From Owenia fusiformis (lineage: Eukaryota > Annelida > Polychaeta > Sabellida > Oweniidae): a stretch of DNA of 64,000 bases. Location of the stretch: assembly GCA_903813345.2 (NCBI GenBank), contig CAIIXF020000006.1, positions 9,412,989-9,476,988 on the forward strand, written 5' to 3'. This document shows, piece after piece, positions 32,796-43,899 of this stretch (its first letter is position 1; each line of letters opens with the position of its first letter). Position numbers and translations under genes: made by a program. The notes below the pieces were generated by a model, which saw only the letters and a program-made list of their open reading frames with translations, ran no database searches and was not told the DNA's origin.

Positions 32796-35055
32796 CTGAA
32801 AAGATAATAACCTAGTATTGGAACCTAGTATTGAATGCAACTTTCGGCTGTCGGCTACCGGATTAGTGTACTTTTTTTATGGCAAACTCTAAATATGAAT
32901 GGAATAGTGGCAGGTACTATTCATATTTAAATGGGTTTGTCATAAAATAGTATGTTTACTCTATCAACCTACAGCCAACAGTTGAATTCGCGAATACAAG
33001 ATCAATCTTACAATAAAAACACTTGCTTTAAAATTATACAAGTGGATGGAAAAAAGGTGATGATTGAAGTTGTAGTCATTTCAGAGTTATTTATATCAAT
33101 GAAAATTCTCAGATACCAGAGCATTTTTATATTTGGCAGTTTTTTTGTTTGTTTGAGTATAATAGACAAATATGCAAATGAGTGTGATCCATGTTATTTT
33201 TGAAAATTAAGAGTTTAGTTTGGGTCAGGTTGGCCTTGCATATCAAGGACCTTATGCATAGATTTTAAGTCAAATGCTCCATTGAGTTTTATCCATATAT
33301 TTGCACTGTTCTACTTGCTAGTACATACCTCCAATATTGAAGACCGCACATGATGCAAGGGCCGGGTCGTCTGGATACTGCGGGATATATTTTGACTTGT
33401 CACAGAATATTATATCAGACATGTTGCTCAATGTATCTAGAAAAAATAAACCAAGAATAATGAGTCCTATCAACATCAGGATCAATTTTGGTGTCCATGA
33501 AATCTACCCGTTTCATAGAATTTGTATCGTAATTGTAATATATTAGCCTTTCCCAATGGCCATGATGATATCATGATATCATATAGGACTAGGGACATCT
33601 TGAAGTCTATAATATATCGGGGGCCCGTTCTTGTACCGTTCATCTGGCATGGAAATAGTTTGAAGATATGAAAAGGGGAAGCTTAGTTCTCATCTCTTGG
33701 TTTCGCATGATTACACAGGGGCGTCAGAAGGATTTGCCAAGGGAGGGGCGACTTTTGGGTATGGATGGGTCATGCGTGAAGCTCACCGCACGCGGAGCGC
33801 AATCTAGGGTATCGGAGGGCGTGCTCCCAGAAAATTTTCAAAATTAGACCCTCTCTGGTTCATTCTGAACATATCTCAGCACAATATTTCCAAGAAAATT
33901 TAACTTGACTTTGACTTAAATATAACATTTTGCACTTATTCTTCAAAGTATTTACGGGTTCCTGAGAAACTATAAATGGTAATTAAATATAATATGAGAA
34001 ATCTGCTTGATGTAACCTATATACTGACATAGAATCATTTCTGTCATTATTACACGTTGACTTTATTTAACTCTAGAGCTTTCAATTCTAGGCTAGGTTC
34101 GAAATCTAAAAAAATCAGGGAAAGGGGGGGGGGCGGTTCGACGATTATTTATAAACGGTGAAACTCGTAAACATACTCATTTCAAACTCCCCGGTTGGAG
34201 ATACTCCATTAGCGTCCCTGCTACGAAGATTCTCTGTTAATGATGATTTGAGTTGTAGATTTGTCAACTCTAAGTCAGAAAGATGTCTCTGCTGTTTGAT
34301 AACCAAAAGTCTCAATTCATTGATTTTGTTCCTCAAACCGATGTTCACAGCAAGTTCTTTATCTGACTTATACTTTATCTTGATAAGTTCGTTTGTTACA
34401 ACCTTGTTGTATTTACCTGAAATATAAAAATCTTTTACACATTCATTGTTTTCAGTTGTTGCCCTTTATTTATGCTCGGCTTCATTTTAACCTCCGACAT
34501 TTTTTCTTAGAAAATTAAAATCGCTTAAAGAATATTATACCTTTACACGAGCCCTTACTATCGTCTAGAAGTTTTGTATTTTGTTTCCGAAGCAATAATA
34601 TTTCCCTCTGTAGCTTGTCTATGACTTTCAACGCCTCTTCCTCACGCCTTTCCACATAATCCTGGAACATGCATTTTGAGATTTGTAATTAATTATATGA
34701 TGGAGAATCTTCACGGCCATTATCATTTGGACTTGTTCTGTAAGTTCTGTCTGTAACTTTCTACAAAAAATCTGGTTCAACACCAACAAGATCAAATTCA
34801 AAATACGTCTATTAAATAGAGAATCAGATCTAGCGAGCAAGCTGAACAAAAATTGTTTCAATTTTAGAATATTTTTGGCTCATATCATTCCGTGTCATGT
34901 CCATTTATTATTCGGAATTTTCTTGGGATGCATTCTTCGGCGGGAACATTGTATACAGCCCCCCCCCCCCGTCATTTGCCAAAGATGATTGATAGTATAG
35001 ATATAAAGACACCTACCATCAATCGATTCCAAACATAATTTTTTGCGTTCTTCAT
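32647..35055 (-). CDS. Unrecognised coiled-coil protein gene, at least 5 exons
   Basis: Minus-strand exons in transcript order 35055-35017, 34661-34541, 34416-34177, 33436-33329, 32795-32647 join without frame break into 218 codons ending in TAA (32647-32649). All internal borders are GT/AG and the phases agree (0, 1, 1, 1). The first half is a charged helix (YVERREEEALKVIDKLQREI, then KINELRLLVIKQQRHLSDLE), predicted coiled coil. The second half is less charged, with YIPQYPDDPALASCAVFN and a C-terminus DIPYIRKQL then SDFQLDSSWQFESYSDSNLE. I do not recognise the family. It is convergent with GPSM2 (stops about 3 kb apart). Upstream exons may lie beyond 35.06 kb, where transposons begin. Confidence 0.72.
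33329..33436 (-). CDS. Coiled-coil gene, penultimate exon
   Basis: Acceptor tttttctag, donor GTATGT. Encodes TLSNMSDIIFCDKSKYIPQY then PDDPALASCAVFNIG. 108 nt; both ends fit the neighbouring exons. Confidence 0.72.
33437..34176. other. Intron of coiled-coil gene with transposon fragments
   Basis: Near 33550-33605 a segment (ctttcccaatggccatgatg onward) is the inverted copy of sequence at about 42155-42205 in the duplicated region. Near 33716-33890, acaggggcgtcagaagg followed by gcacgcggagcgcaatc resembles a common DNA-transposon terminus. No complete element delimited. Confidence 0.5.
34177..34416 (-). CDS. Coiled-coil gene, central exon
   Basis: 79 full codons. Acceptor tatatttcag, donor GTATGT. 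Contains KYNKVVTNELIKIKYKSDKE, then heptad-like KINELRLLVIKQQRHLSDLE and LTNLQLKSSL. The longest exon and the clearest coiled coil. Confidence 0.75.
34541..34661 (-). CDS. Coiled-coil gene, second exon seen
   Basis: Acceptor atgttccag, donor GTATAA. Encodes DYVERREEEALKVIDKLQRE then ILLLRKQNTKLLDDSKGSCK; strongly helical and charged. Ends one base into a GGT codon completed by the next exon. Confidence 0.75.
34662..35016. other. Intron of coiled-coil gene
   Basis: Includes a 13-base C run near 34962. No other feature. Confidence 0.5.
35017..35055 (-). CDS. Coiled-coil gene, small upstream exon (possible)
   Basis: 39 nt, phase 0 at both ends, acceptor tacatgtag, donor GTAGGT. Encodes MKNAKNYVWNRLM, which runs smoothly into DYVERREEE. 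The ATG may be the start codon or an internal methionine. Small size makes it less certain than the other exons. Confidence 0.5.
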
Positions 35056-35114
35056 CTACATGTATTACAGTAAATGTGACTGATCGATTTATGAAATGCA
35101 TATTATCATAGCTA

Positions 35115-35222
35115 TAATACAATGCAATGCAATGCAATACAATACAATACAATAATACAATACAATGCAAAACAATAGAATACAATACAATACAATACAA
35201 TACAATACAATACAATACAATT
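35115..35222. repeat. (ATACA)n microsatellite
   Basis: About 20 copies of a five-base unit (atgca variants first, then pure ataca). It keeps five minus-strand codons cycling (YCIVL), so long minus-strand frames through it are not genes. It may be the 3' tail of a non-LTR element, as a similar tail ends the insertion at 47934-48051. Confidence 0.9.
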
Positions 35223-36861
35223 CATAGACTCGAAGAATAATTTTGAATTTTTTAGGTGTCTCATCTTCTGAAATATTGTCTTTATTTCCTATTTTTCGTT
35301 TTATTTTTGAAAATATAATGACTTGAATCAAAATGAAGTTGAAAAGTCTTGATATAAGTCTAAACACGGGCCTTTTAAATAAATCATATGAGAAGTCCAT
35401 GGTCTTAAAAGGTTTTGCAGACAAAAAGTAATAGGTAGTAAGCTAGGACACAAAAATGTTTTTACCAGTGAACAAATTGAAATTACTTGTTTCTTATGTA
35501 TTTTTATGTGATACTTCAGAAATTTGTTGTCTGACGCGCCGTATCCGGGGCGAAAGTTGCCAAAGTGGGGTTTTTGACCCTAATATAGAAAATAACAGGG
35601 GGTACTTTATTATCCTTGAATAACTTTTTCAGTTGATCTTTAATCATCACAATAACTATACTGGAAGTTGTTAATATCATTCTTAATTAGTATGCAAAGG
35701 TTCAATGATCTGTCATTAATGGTTGTCATGGAAACCATGATCTTTGTTGAAAAAGTCCATAATTTTGGTAAAACCTGTACCTGTACATCATAAAGAATGT
35801 GCATTATTTTTCAAATCAACAGATATCAGAACATGTTAGTACTCTAAAAGTTACCAGGACAGTTCAGACATTTGTTTAAATATAATGCATATTGTTATAC
35901 ACATGATTGGTAAGTGTCAAAGACCATACAATTACATAGGTGATCAAAAGTGGGCGTCGCCCTTATAATAGTAGATGATTACCATTCCCTTTAAATACAG
36001 ATTTTAAGTTGACTTGAGATACAATTATAATGTACTTCTATTACCATAAACTATATCAAGCAATTCTGGTAGATACATATAAGTGTTGTAGGTATTACAT
36101 CATGCTAGGGATGGTGGGTACATTGGGGGGGGGGGGTAGAGGTACCCAGCCTTATATAAAACTCATATACAAAGTTTAATTTCATGTAGTACATCTTTTG
36201 GATCTTGTTCTGATTTATCTCAATATATAGGATTTTGCAATTTACATTATTGGAAAGTGTATAAGACCATACAATACAACAAACATAAGTGTTTAAAAGT
36301 GGGGTTTGCCTTCATAATAACAGGGTTCATAGACCTTTTTTAAAATGAAATTCCCTGACATTTCCAGGCAAAAAAGGAAGTTCTTGCGCAGCCTACTAAA
36401 AAGTCTCAAACAACTGTACAAGACTTATAATAAACATTTTACCCAGTACCCAGTTAATGTCAAGGGGGTGAAATTCTTTGGGTTTGCATCACTATGAGTG
36501 AAGCGAAACCCAAAAGGGAATACTGGGGTTTACCTCCCAAAATATTTTAAAAATTGCATTGTAAATGGTGCATTCTAAGCATTTCAAACTATAATTTGTC
36601 AACTACTGCATGATCATTGTTAACATTATATGATAACAATAACCTGGCATTACTATTGTCAAATAAAATAATCGGTATTTGTGTTATCAGGAATATTACC
36701 TCATCTGAAAACATCAACTTTTTGTAGCAACAAGCTTTTTTCTTGAACAGAGTCATGTGCCCATCTGCAAAATAAAGCTGAACCAAAAATGGTGAGTGTC
36801 TTTTTGAGCAGAGGCCCCATATAACCAAAGCATCAGTATATAAAGTCTGATATTTGAGTTA

Positions 36862-37726
36862 TTAGAGAGATTTCGCACATAAGTGAAAGTACAACTTATA
36901 CGTATACGTATAGTTTAAAGGGTCATGTCGAACTATTATATTTACTAAAATCAATTTTAAATTGTACCTAATGGAACATAACTTTTCCCGTTATAGAAAA
37001 GCTCCATCAACTAGAGACTGTGAATGCACTGTCATCTGCACGTGTAGATTATGCACATTATAATTAAATGCTTGCTTCCGTGTCCTTTTAGTTGTAGTGT
37101 ATTATAGACACGATCCTTTAAAGTGAGTCATGATTCTTTAAAGTGAGTCATTACATAAACAAGTTGATTATTTCAATGTTTTCATGATCAGTATAAGTTC
37201 AATGAACTTACAAAACGGTATATTTACGTAGATGAAATCGTATACAGTTGGATCTCCGTATAAAGATTTGCCTACATGAGTGTGGAACAATTGACCGCAA
37301 GCATTTTTTAAAATTAATTGGCTGAGTGGGAACAGTATCCAATCAAATACTTTAACCATCAATTTGAAACATCAATCAAACCAGTAGGTTCTAACAATTC
37401 CTGGAAATGACCCATTCAGTAGCTCAACAAATAACATACAGGGTGTTTCATAATGAGCATCTCCAAAAAGTCAATTTGAGAAGAGATGGGTCTATAACAT
37501 ATGTATTATTTATGAGCCTATTTTGTTCTAGACAAACACATTTGGATCAACTAAACACGATACAATTCAAGAAAGTACAAATGGCATCCCTTTGGCCTGT
37601 ATTTATTACAGTCCGAGAAGATCTTTCCTGACGAAAAGCCCACATTATGAAACACCTTGTACGTTTACCTATAAGTATAAGCATACGTTATAAGTTGTAC
37701 TTTCACTAGGTGCGAAATCTCTCTAA
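36862..37726. mobile_element. MITE with TTAGAGAGATTTCGCAC ends
   Basis: ttagagagatttcgcacata at the left and its near complement at the right (gtgcgaaatctctctaa). The arms continue through gtgaaagtacaacttata / tataagttgtactttcac. A second MITE (37439-37659) is inserted inside it. The interior also has a short tandem repeat (tttaaagtgagtcat, twice). Confidence 0.85.
37439..37659. mobile_element. Small TA-flanked MITE nested in another MITE
   Basis: cagggtgtttcataatgagc at the left, cattatgaaacaccttg at the right, TA on both sides (37437-37438, 37660-37661). 221 bp. Its terminus resembles the element at 38851-39473. Confidence 0.88.
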
Positions 37727-38649
37727 TGCCTTGACAGATGGGCAGGTGAATAGACTGACGTAAGACAGCTTCTCATATAAATACAGTTTCACACAGAATC
37801 GTTATTGTTTTTCACCACCCACCCTCCTCAGATTAAACCCTCAACAAAACATGAAACATATACCAATAATTAACTTTTAATGGCCTAAGACTAACTTACT
37901 ACAAGGAAAAGCATAATTGTATTGAACCATCTATACTGTATATGTATATTCTTTATTGTTCGGTTTCAGTGTAATGTTCACAATGTTCTTACAAATAGAC
38001 AATACCAGATAGATTGTCATCTAATCAACCCTAATGAAAATATTTCCAATTAGTGGAAACAACTGAATGTTAGAATTTGAATTTCATTGATATCCTGTCA
38101 TAGCCTAAAATGTATTTTGCTGGAACATTATATTTTCAACATTGATACAAAATACCCTGACATATCTACTGTTACAAAATTCCCGGACATTTTTGTCTCT
38201 TTTTGACCCAATTTTAACATTCCCTGACATTTCCAGCACCTGGAAATTAAATCAATTTCCTTGTCATGCCTCATCATGAGAAATGATGTCTTTCTTTTCT
38301 AAATTCTAAATACGGAGTATAACTTATAAGATACAATTATACTGTATTTCTGTTATATTACCATAATTCATATCTAGCATTTCTGGAAAACACATATAAG
38401 TCTTGAAGTGGGGGGATAGAATGGGTGGGGGGGGGCAATGCTAGTCAGCCTTAGGTATAAATCTCATCAACATAATTTTGTGTCTCATAGTCAGTACATT
38501 TCTTGGCCTTGCATTTTCTTAGCATATTGTGGTCTTTTCCAATCATTTAACATTAACTGGCATAGTTGCTTCTTGTTTGCATCACTCTTCAAGAACTCAT
38601 TCCAATCTTTTGGGACTCTTATATTTCTCCCTTTGGTTGAGTTGCTGCC

Positions 38650-38850
38650 AAGCCTCTTCTCATCCTTTCATACCAAAATATGTGAAGCCCTCCCAGTACT
38701 TCACGCTTTCACTGGGTGTAACACTGTAAGTGCCTTGGTTCGGAGGGGCAAAGTAACACCTTTCAAAACAATGGCAAAGGGGGAGAATCATACAGACACA
38801 TTCAAAGGACTAGGACTCTCAGCAGACATAAATGATTTGTTTACCATATA
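38650..38850 (+). pseudogene. Transposon protein fragment, N-terminal piece
   Basis: The last 65 codons of an open frame read HTKICEALPVLHAFTGCNTV, then SALVRRGKVTPFKTM and a DTFKGLG segment. The LHAFTGCDT.SA...GKGK pattern recurs in many unnamed mobile-element proteins of invertebrates (here GCNT for GCDT). The frame is cut at 38850 by insertion of the MITE at 38851, which supplies the stop codon. The continuation of the same protein lies at 40345-40573. Confidence 0.6.
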
Positions 38851-39473
38851 AATGGTGTTTCATATGTATGCACCTAATACATTTAACTCATACATGTAGC
38901 TTTGCCACCCTATCATGTTATATATCATTTTGTTCCTTATGAAAAGTTACATGGGACTGGAAAGTTTCAGAATAAAGAGGTGTCCCTGGAAAAAGATACA
39001 ATCCAACAAAATATGTGGGCAGGGTAGGGGGTCATTTATAAGCAGTTTTGTAAGGATTTTTATGCCAGTCCAGTGATCTGTTCACTGTGTCTGCTACCCA
39101 ATTTTAGTGATAAAGGTGGTCCCATGGTTCCTGACCTCCCTATAAGCCACTGCATGAATCTTGTCTATATATCTTTGTGCATAACTGCCACAGACATGTG
39201 GACTGAGCTCTGCCATGGTGACAATAGCAAGAAATGTGCAAAACGGAATCTAAATTTGTCCTTTAAATTGTCCTCAAAATCACCAGAAATTGCCGTCTAA
39301 ATGACCAGTACCCACAATCTTTGATAGATTATAACTTTTGTCAGTGACACCTCTGAATTCTGAAACTTTGGAATCCTATGTAACTTTCCATAGGCACAAA
39401 TTGATATATAATATGATACGGTGGCAATGCTACATGTATGTTTAGAGGGGGTGCATACATATGAAACACCCTG
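38851..39473. mobile_element. TA-flanked MITE interrupting the transposon gene
   Basis: ggtgtttcatatgtatgcac near the left end, its complement at the right, ending accctg with TA outside (38849-38850, 39474-39475). The arms match about 150 bp each (aagttacatggga / tcctatgtaactt). The open frame at 39073-39300 inside it has no recognisable motif. Confidence 0.85.
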
Positions 39474-39496
39474 TATACTAGTATAGGATTAGGCCC

Positions 39497-40316
39497 CATA
39501 CTTAAACATTGGAGAGGTTAAGCTAACGATGTTTTTCACAACGTAACCGTGAACGCAAAGTACAAAAATTAACAAAGGAATGTATCGAGCGCTCCAAGGA
39601 GGATTGGCTCCCAGGATCGACAATCGATATTTTCCAACAATGAAAACGTCGAAATGTCGTTATTTTCTGAATTTATTACCGACTATAAATTCAAAATAAA
39701 CAGTCCAAAAGATTCATACCAATATCTCGATCATTTCTTGTGAGTTATTTCACGATTCAAATGTCAAAGTGAACAAAATGGCGGCTGTTTGAATTCAAAT
39801 TTTGAACCAAGACATTTCCATATATGGGACAGAATATCGATGTTGCACTCTGGGAGCCAATCCTCCTTGGAGCGCTCATAGTTTTATGCGCGCTTAGTCT
39901 ACTTCAGATACTCTTTCAGCTTCAGAGTTTCGAGTTTAGAACGGGAGATTTGAATATTTGACGTTGGGTCAACGGGAACCATTTTACTCGTGTCTATTGA
40001 ACACTATGCTGTCAATTTTGATTTCGATGCACAGTTGAATTCTTGCTGAAAACGATGATGTATGTCATGCATGATTTAGCGCCAAAAATCTTACGAAACG
40101 AGCTCGTTTAAAATATGTATTAGAAAACCAGCTATAAAACCGCATCAATGACATACTATAGAATCATTACACGCTATGGTGTAGTCTAAACAAACACTGG
40201 ATTTGAACGGCTATTTATATGAGAAGGCTACATGAATTTGTATATGGTCGAGTGATACGTACAGGTTCAGTTTCGATTATATATGCAAAGCTTAACCTCT
40301 CCAATAACTGAGTATG
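39497..40316. mobile_element. MITE with CATACTTAAACATTGGAGAGG ends
   Basis: cattggagaggttaagct (39507 on) and agcttaacctctccaat (near 40289) are inverted, with catac / gtatg at the extremes. It contains another inverted-repeat element at 39587-39877. Confidence 0.8.
39587..39877. mobile_element. MITE nested in MITE (GAGCGCTCC ends)
   Basis: gagcgctccaaggaggattg and its exact complement bound a 291-bp segment; the matching arms extend to ctcccagg / ctgggag. Target duplication not resolved. Confidence 0.8.
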
Positions 40317-40344
40317 AAGGAACAGATATTACTCTACCTCCCCC

Positions 40345-40573
40345 TTGTCAAGACTCCCCATGCTTTACTTAGCAAGGGCCAACTTACAGGCACTTATCTG
40401 GCGTATGGTCAATTTTGAAAAAGCTAATATTTCAGCACCAGATGGGCATGGGTGGAAACTTAATGATTCTAAAAAACCTGGAAGTTCAATGGGTAACAAC
40501 AGATATTCTACCACAAGAGATTGTTGATATCTTAACACCAGGGGAAGAATCAGAAGATGACCCAGGAGATTGA
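40345..40573 (+). pseudogene. Transposon protein fragment, C-terminal piece
   Basis: Reads LYLARANLQALIWRMVNFEK then ISAPDGHGWKL. After a frameshift in an A run near 40471 it continues LEVQWVTTDILPQEIVDILT to DDPGD and TGA (40571-40573). The order RANLQA.IWR ... P.GHGW ... W matches the end of the same protein family as the LHAFTGC piece, so the two pieces are one gene split by two MITEs and broken by a frameshift. Confidence 0.6.
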
Positions 40574-41917
40574 CCCTATAAGATCCAAAATGATGTTGAT
40601 GAGATTTATAACTAAGGCTGACTAGATTTGCCCCCCCCCCCCCTCCCCACATTGCCCCCTCCCCCCTCCCCCAGCCTGATGGAATAACATCACTACTTAA
40701 ATGTGTTTTCTAGAAATGCTTAATATGAATTAAGGTTATAGAAATCCAGTATAATTGTATCTCATAAGTTAAACTCCATATTTATAGAAAATGGTGGTCT
40801 TCTATTATCAGGGCAAAGCCCATCTTTGATCACATTTGTATTGTAATTGTATGGTCTTTCCAATAATGTAAATTGCAATATCCTATATATTGAGATAAAT
40901 CAGAACAAGATCCAAAAGATGTACCACATGAAACTAAAACTTTATATATGAGTTTTATATAAGGCTGGGTACCTCTACCCCCCCCCACTGTACCCCCCCC
41001 CCCCTGACTCCCCATCCCTAGCTTGATGTAATACCTACAACACTTATCTTATATGTATCTACCAGAATGGCTTAATATAGATTATGGTAATAGAAGTACA
41101 TTATAATTGTATCTCAAGTCAACTTAAAATCTGTATTTAAAGGGAATGGTAATCATCTACTCTTATAAGGGCGACGCCCACTTTTGATCACCTATGTAAT
41201 TGTATGGTCGTTGACACTTACCAATCATGTGAATAACAGTATGCATTATATTTAAACAAATGTCTGAACTGTCCTGATAACTTTTAGAGTACTAACATGT
41301 TCTGATATCTGTTGATTTGAAAAATAATGCACATTCTTTATGATGTACAGGTACAGGTTTTACCAAAATTATGGACTTCTTCAACAAAGATCATGGTTTC
41401 CATGACAACCATTGATGACAGATCATTGAAACTTTGCATACTAATTAAGAATGATATTAACAACTTCCAGTATAGTTATTGTGATGATTAAGGATCAACT
41501 GAAAAAGTTATTCAAGGATAATAAAGTACCCCCTGTTATTTTCTATATTAGGGTCAAAAACTCCACTTTGGCAATTTTCGCCCCGGATACGGCGCGTCAG
41601 ACAACAAATTTCTGAAGTATCACATAAAAATACATAAGAAACAAGTAGTTTCAATTTGTTCACTGGTAAAAACATTTTTGTGTCCTAGCTTACTACCTAT
41701 AAGAACATTTAACAGGCTATATGATTAAGGCCTTGTCAAATTGGATAAACGGAACGAATGCGATTTGAAAAAAATGCAGTACAAAGTAAAACAAAACTTC
41801 CCAATACTAGAATAGTAAAACATTATTACAAAGTTAAATTAATTTCAAGGTGTCCATGGATACAAAATGTGACCAGATTTACGTCATAACTCATGAGTGA
41901 CTGAAATACACAAATGT

Positions 41918-42000
41918 TATGTGACGTTATCAATCACGTGACTAGAAACACATGTTACCATCATAAACATTGGAGTTCTGAAGACAAAAGGAAAGGGAAA
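41918..42000 (+). promoter_or_regulatory. Promoter-like module, copy 1
   Basis: Within unit 1: gtgacgttatcaatcacgtg, then aaacacatgttaccatcata and aacattgg. It has a CACGTG E-box and an ATAAACA element. Similar blocks at 44628, 49232 and 52170. Promoter activity is inferred only. Confidence 0.35.
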
Positions 42001-43126
42001 AATTCAATCCAAATCTGGGAAGCTGTTTAGATTAACAAATGTAAGCAAAAGATTGTCAACGGTTCTCTCTTGAGATTACTGTCGATCATAATGAAAAACA
42101 TCACGCAACATGAAGACCACAGTTCAACACCGACATAGGTCTCTATTATCGAATAGACTTCAAGATGTCCCTAGTACGATATCATCATGGTCATTGGGAA
42201 AGGCTATTATCGAATGGATGTATGAGAAAGGAGTTCAGGAAGATGAACATATTTTGATAATTCAGTAGAGTGGTTTGGTATCCAAATGATGACAAAAATT
42301 ATGATCATCATATCACGTGCTCATAATTGGACGGCAGTGTTTGATCTCGATAACAGGTAGGCCATTTCTCAGTTTTAAAACTTAGATGCAAGAAAATATC
42401 AGTCCGGGGTAAAAAGTGCGTCGTGAAACTTGCCTCCTGCTTCCCATTTATCAACTCGGAGGTTGATACAACAATTAGAAGTCCATGATACAACTAGGTA
42501 CACAGGTTATGGTCCTTTTCCATTAAAGCAGTGTCACACTCCATTCTCAACACTGAACGGAACTGAACGACGTGCTTGTGGCGCCAAATGTGTAAGTACT
42601 CATTTATTTCAAAGTTTTGACAGCCTATAAGCCTTTCTTCTTCATAGAGGCATCACTCATGCTACACAGAGATGCCTCTTAATAAAATCATTAAACATCA
42701 TCCAGACAGTTCAGTTTCCAAAATAGGAAGAATTTGGAGAAATTAATTTCAGTTGAGAAGTGTACGACGTGAAGGGGATGTACGAAGTGCGCCATGAAAT
42801 TGTCGTGGTACATTATCTAGAAGATTTGAGAAGTTCTAGATCGCGTTCTGAAAAAATATTGAGACGTAGCGATACTAGAGGCATCTCTGCTTAGCATGGG
42901 CGATGTTTATATGTATATGAGGAGGAAAGGCTCTTGTCTTGTTCCGTCAAAACGTTGAAATAAATAAATAAGCACGTCCCGTTAGTACGACGTGTTGAGA
43001 ATGGGATGTGAACAAGTTAGACCTAATCAATCAGAGACTCACTGGCAAACCATACCTATTACCAATCAGCTATTTCACGCCTGAACCATCGACAAGGTAC
43101 AGTAACAAAATATACCGTAGTACACT

Positions 43127-43899
43127 TGAAACATTGTTGTTTTTTATTGAATATTTTAGTTGACAATGTTTATTGTACAAATATTTTGTGTTTGAGGACA
43201 AACACTTTTAATTAAGTTGGGGGTAATGAAACAGGGTTTAGGTTTTCATATACATTAAATTTTGGTACAAACTTCATTTTTATATTACATTGATTTAGGT
43301 TTCAAGATATATGTTATTGTTCTATACATTTGATGTACATCATTTCTATTCTTTTTTCCTCTTTAGTTCATTTGCACTCAATACGTGCTATCATTCATAA
43401 ATAACATTAAAATCTTGGCTCTTTTCATATTGTTATGTCTTTTCTATCAGGAAAGTCCCAATTCCCATAAAGGAGGATTTTTTAGTTCAGGATATTCTAG
43501 TGTATTACATAATCTACTTGGCTTTCTATTGGTCCAAATGTTGGTTCCTCATGGGAATCAACATTTGCCTCCATTTAGAGGAGGTTTAGGAAGTCCAGTA
43601 GATTTTGATTTGATATTATCTTTAATTTGTTCATTATTGGTTCATTTATTTGGTAATTATGGGAAATTATTATTCGCCTCCTTTTTGGAATCTTCTCTGT
43701 GGAACTTTCCATACTTTCGGTCTTTTCTTGATTATCATCTCAGAATATCATGATCAGAACAGTTTTTACCACGGCACAACATACTGATTAAACTAAACTC
43801 AATGTAAAGATTGGATTTTGATAATGAAATAATAAACGTTTAGGACTTCAACTTTTAGGAATTTTATGTTACTTTATTCGAACCTAAAAAACTGTTTCA
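43127..43899. mobile_element. LTR retrotransposon remnant with 4-bp TSD
   Basis: Begins TGAAAC and ends GTTTCA with CACT duplicated on each side (43123-43126, 43900-43903). Unit 2 (47612-47615) and the inverted third copy (near 49072) show the empty site with a single CACT. At 43197-43226 it holds a gypsy-like 3' end of internal region (aggacaaacacttttaatta, then agttggggg, a purine tract), followed at 43227 by a second TGAAACAGGG start, taken as the 3' LTR (43227-43899, 673 bp). Nearly all of the internal region is gone. The 122-codon frame at 43385-43753 lies within the LTR and is probably not a gene. Confidence 0.8.

Larger units (their letters stand above)
36321..38300. mobile_element. 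~2-kb insertion splitting the left arm
   Basis: The left arm of the 6.26-kb element stops matching at ataataacag (near 36323) and resumes near 38300 (ctaaatacggagtataac). Both ends of the inserted stretch carry attccctgacatttccag (near 36353 and 38219), in the same orientation. It contains a nested pair of MITEs. A minus-strand frame with a weak exon-like segment (GHMTLFKKKACCYKKLMFSD, about 36700-36765, acceptor ttttgcag and donor GTAATA) is present but not assigned. Confidence 0.6.
35434..41697. mobile_element. 6.26-kb element with ~1.1-kb inverted ends
   Basis: Starts ggtagtaagctaggacacaa and ends with the complement; ta lies on each side. The right arm is continuous (about 40560-41697). 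The left arm is split into 35434-36320 and about 38300-38480 by a later 2-kb insertion. Comparison with unit 2 (44440-44455), which lacks the element, confirms an insertion. The interior holds two pieces of one decayed gene (38650-38850 and 40345-40573) separated by two MITEs. Superfamily not determined. Confidence 0.88.

Noticed and set aside
34895-35424. Overlapping minus-strand ORFs rich in YCIVL
   Set aside because: Translations of an (ATACA)n microsatellite in different frames. Only the small 39-nt exon in this region is kept, on splice-phase grounds.
36589-36828. Minus-strand segment with acceptor, GHMTLFKKKACCYKKLMFSD and donor as an upstream exon of the coiled-coil gene
   Set aside because: Phase would fit exon 35017-35055, but it lies in the middle of transposon insertions and has no supporting similarity; left as an unassigned fragment.
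38438-38649. First half of the ORF ending at 38850 as part of the transposon protein
   Set aside because: This part overlaps the inverted arm of the element and reads as non-conserved, T-rich sequence; only the part from about 38650 resembles protein.
43385-43753. 122-codon hydrophobic ORF
   Set aside because: Falls within the LTR of the retrotransposon remnant; no recognisable motif.
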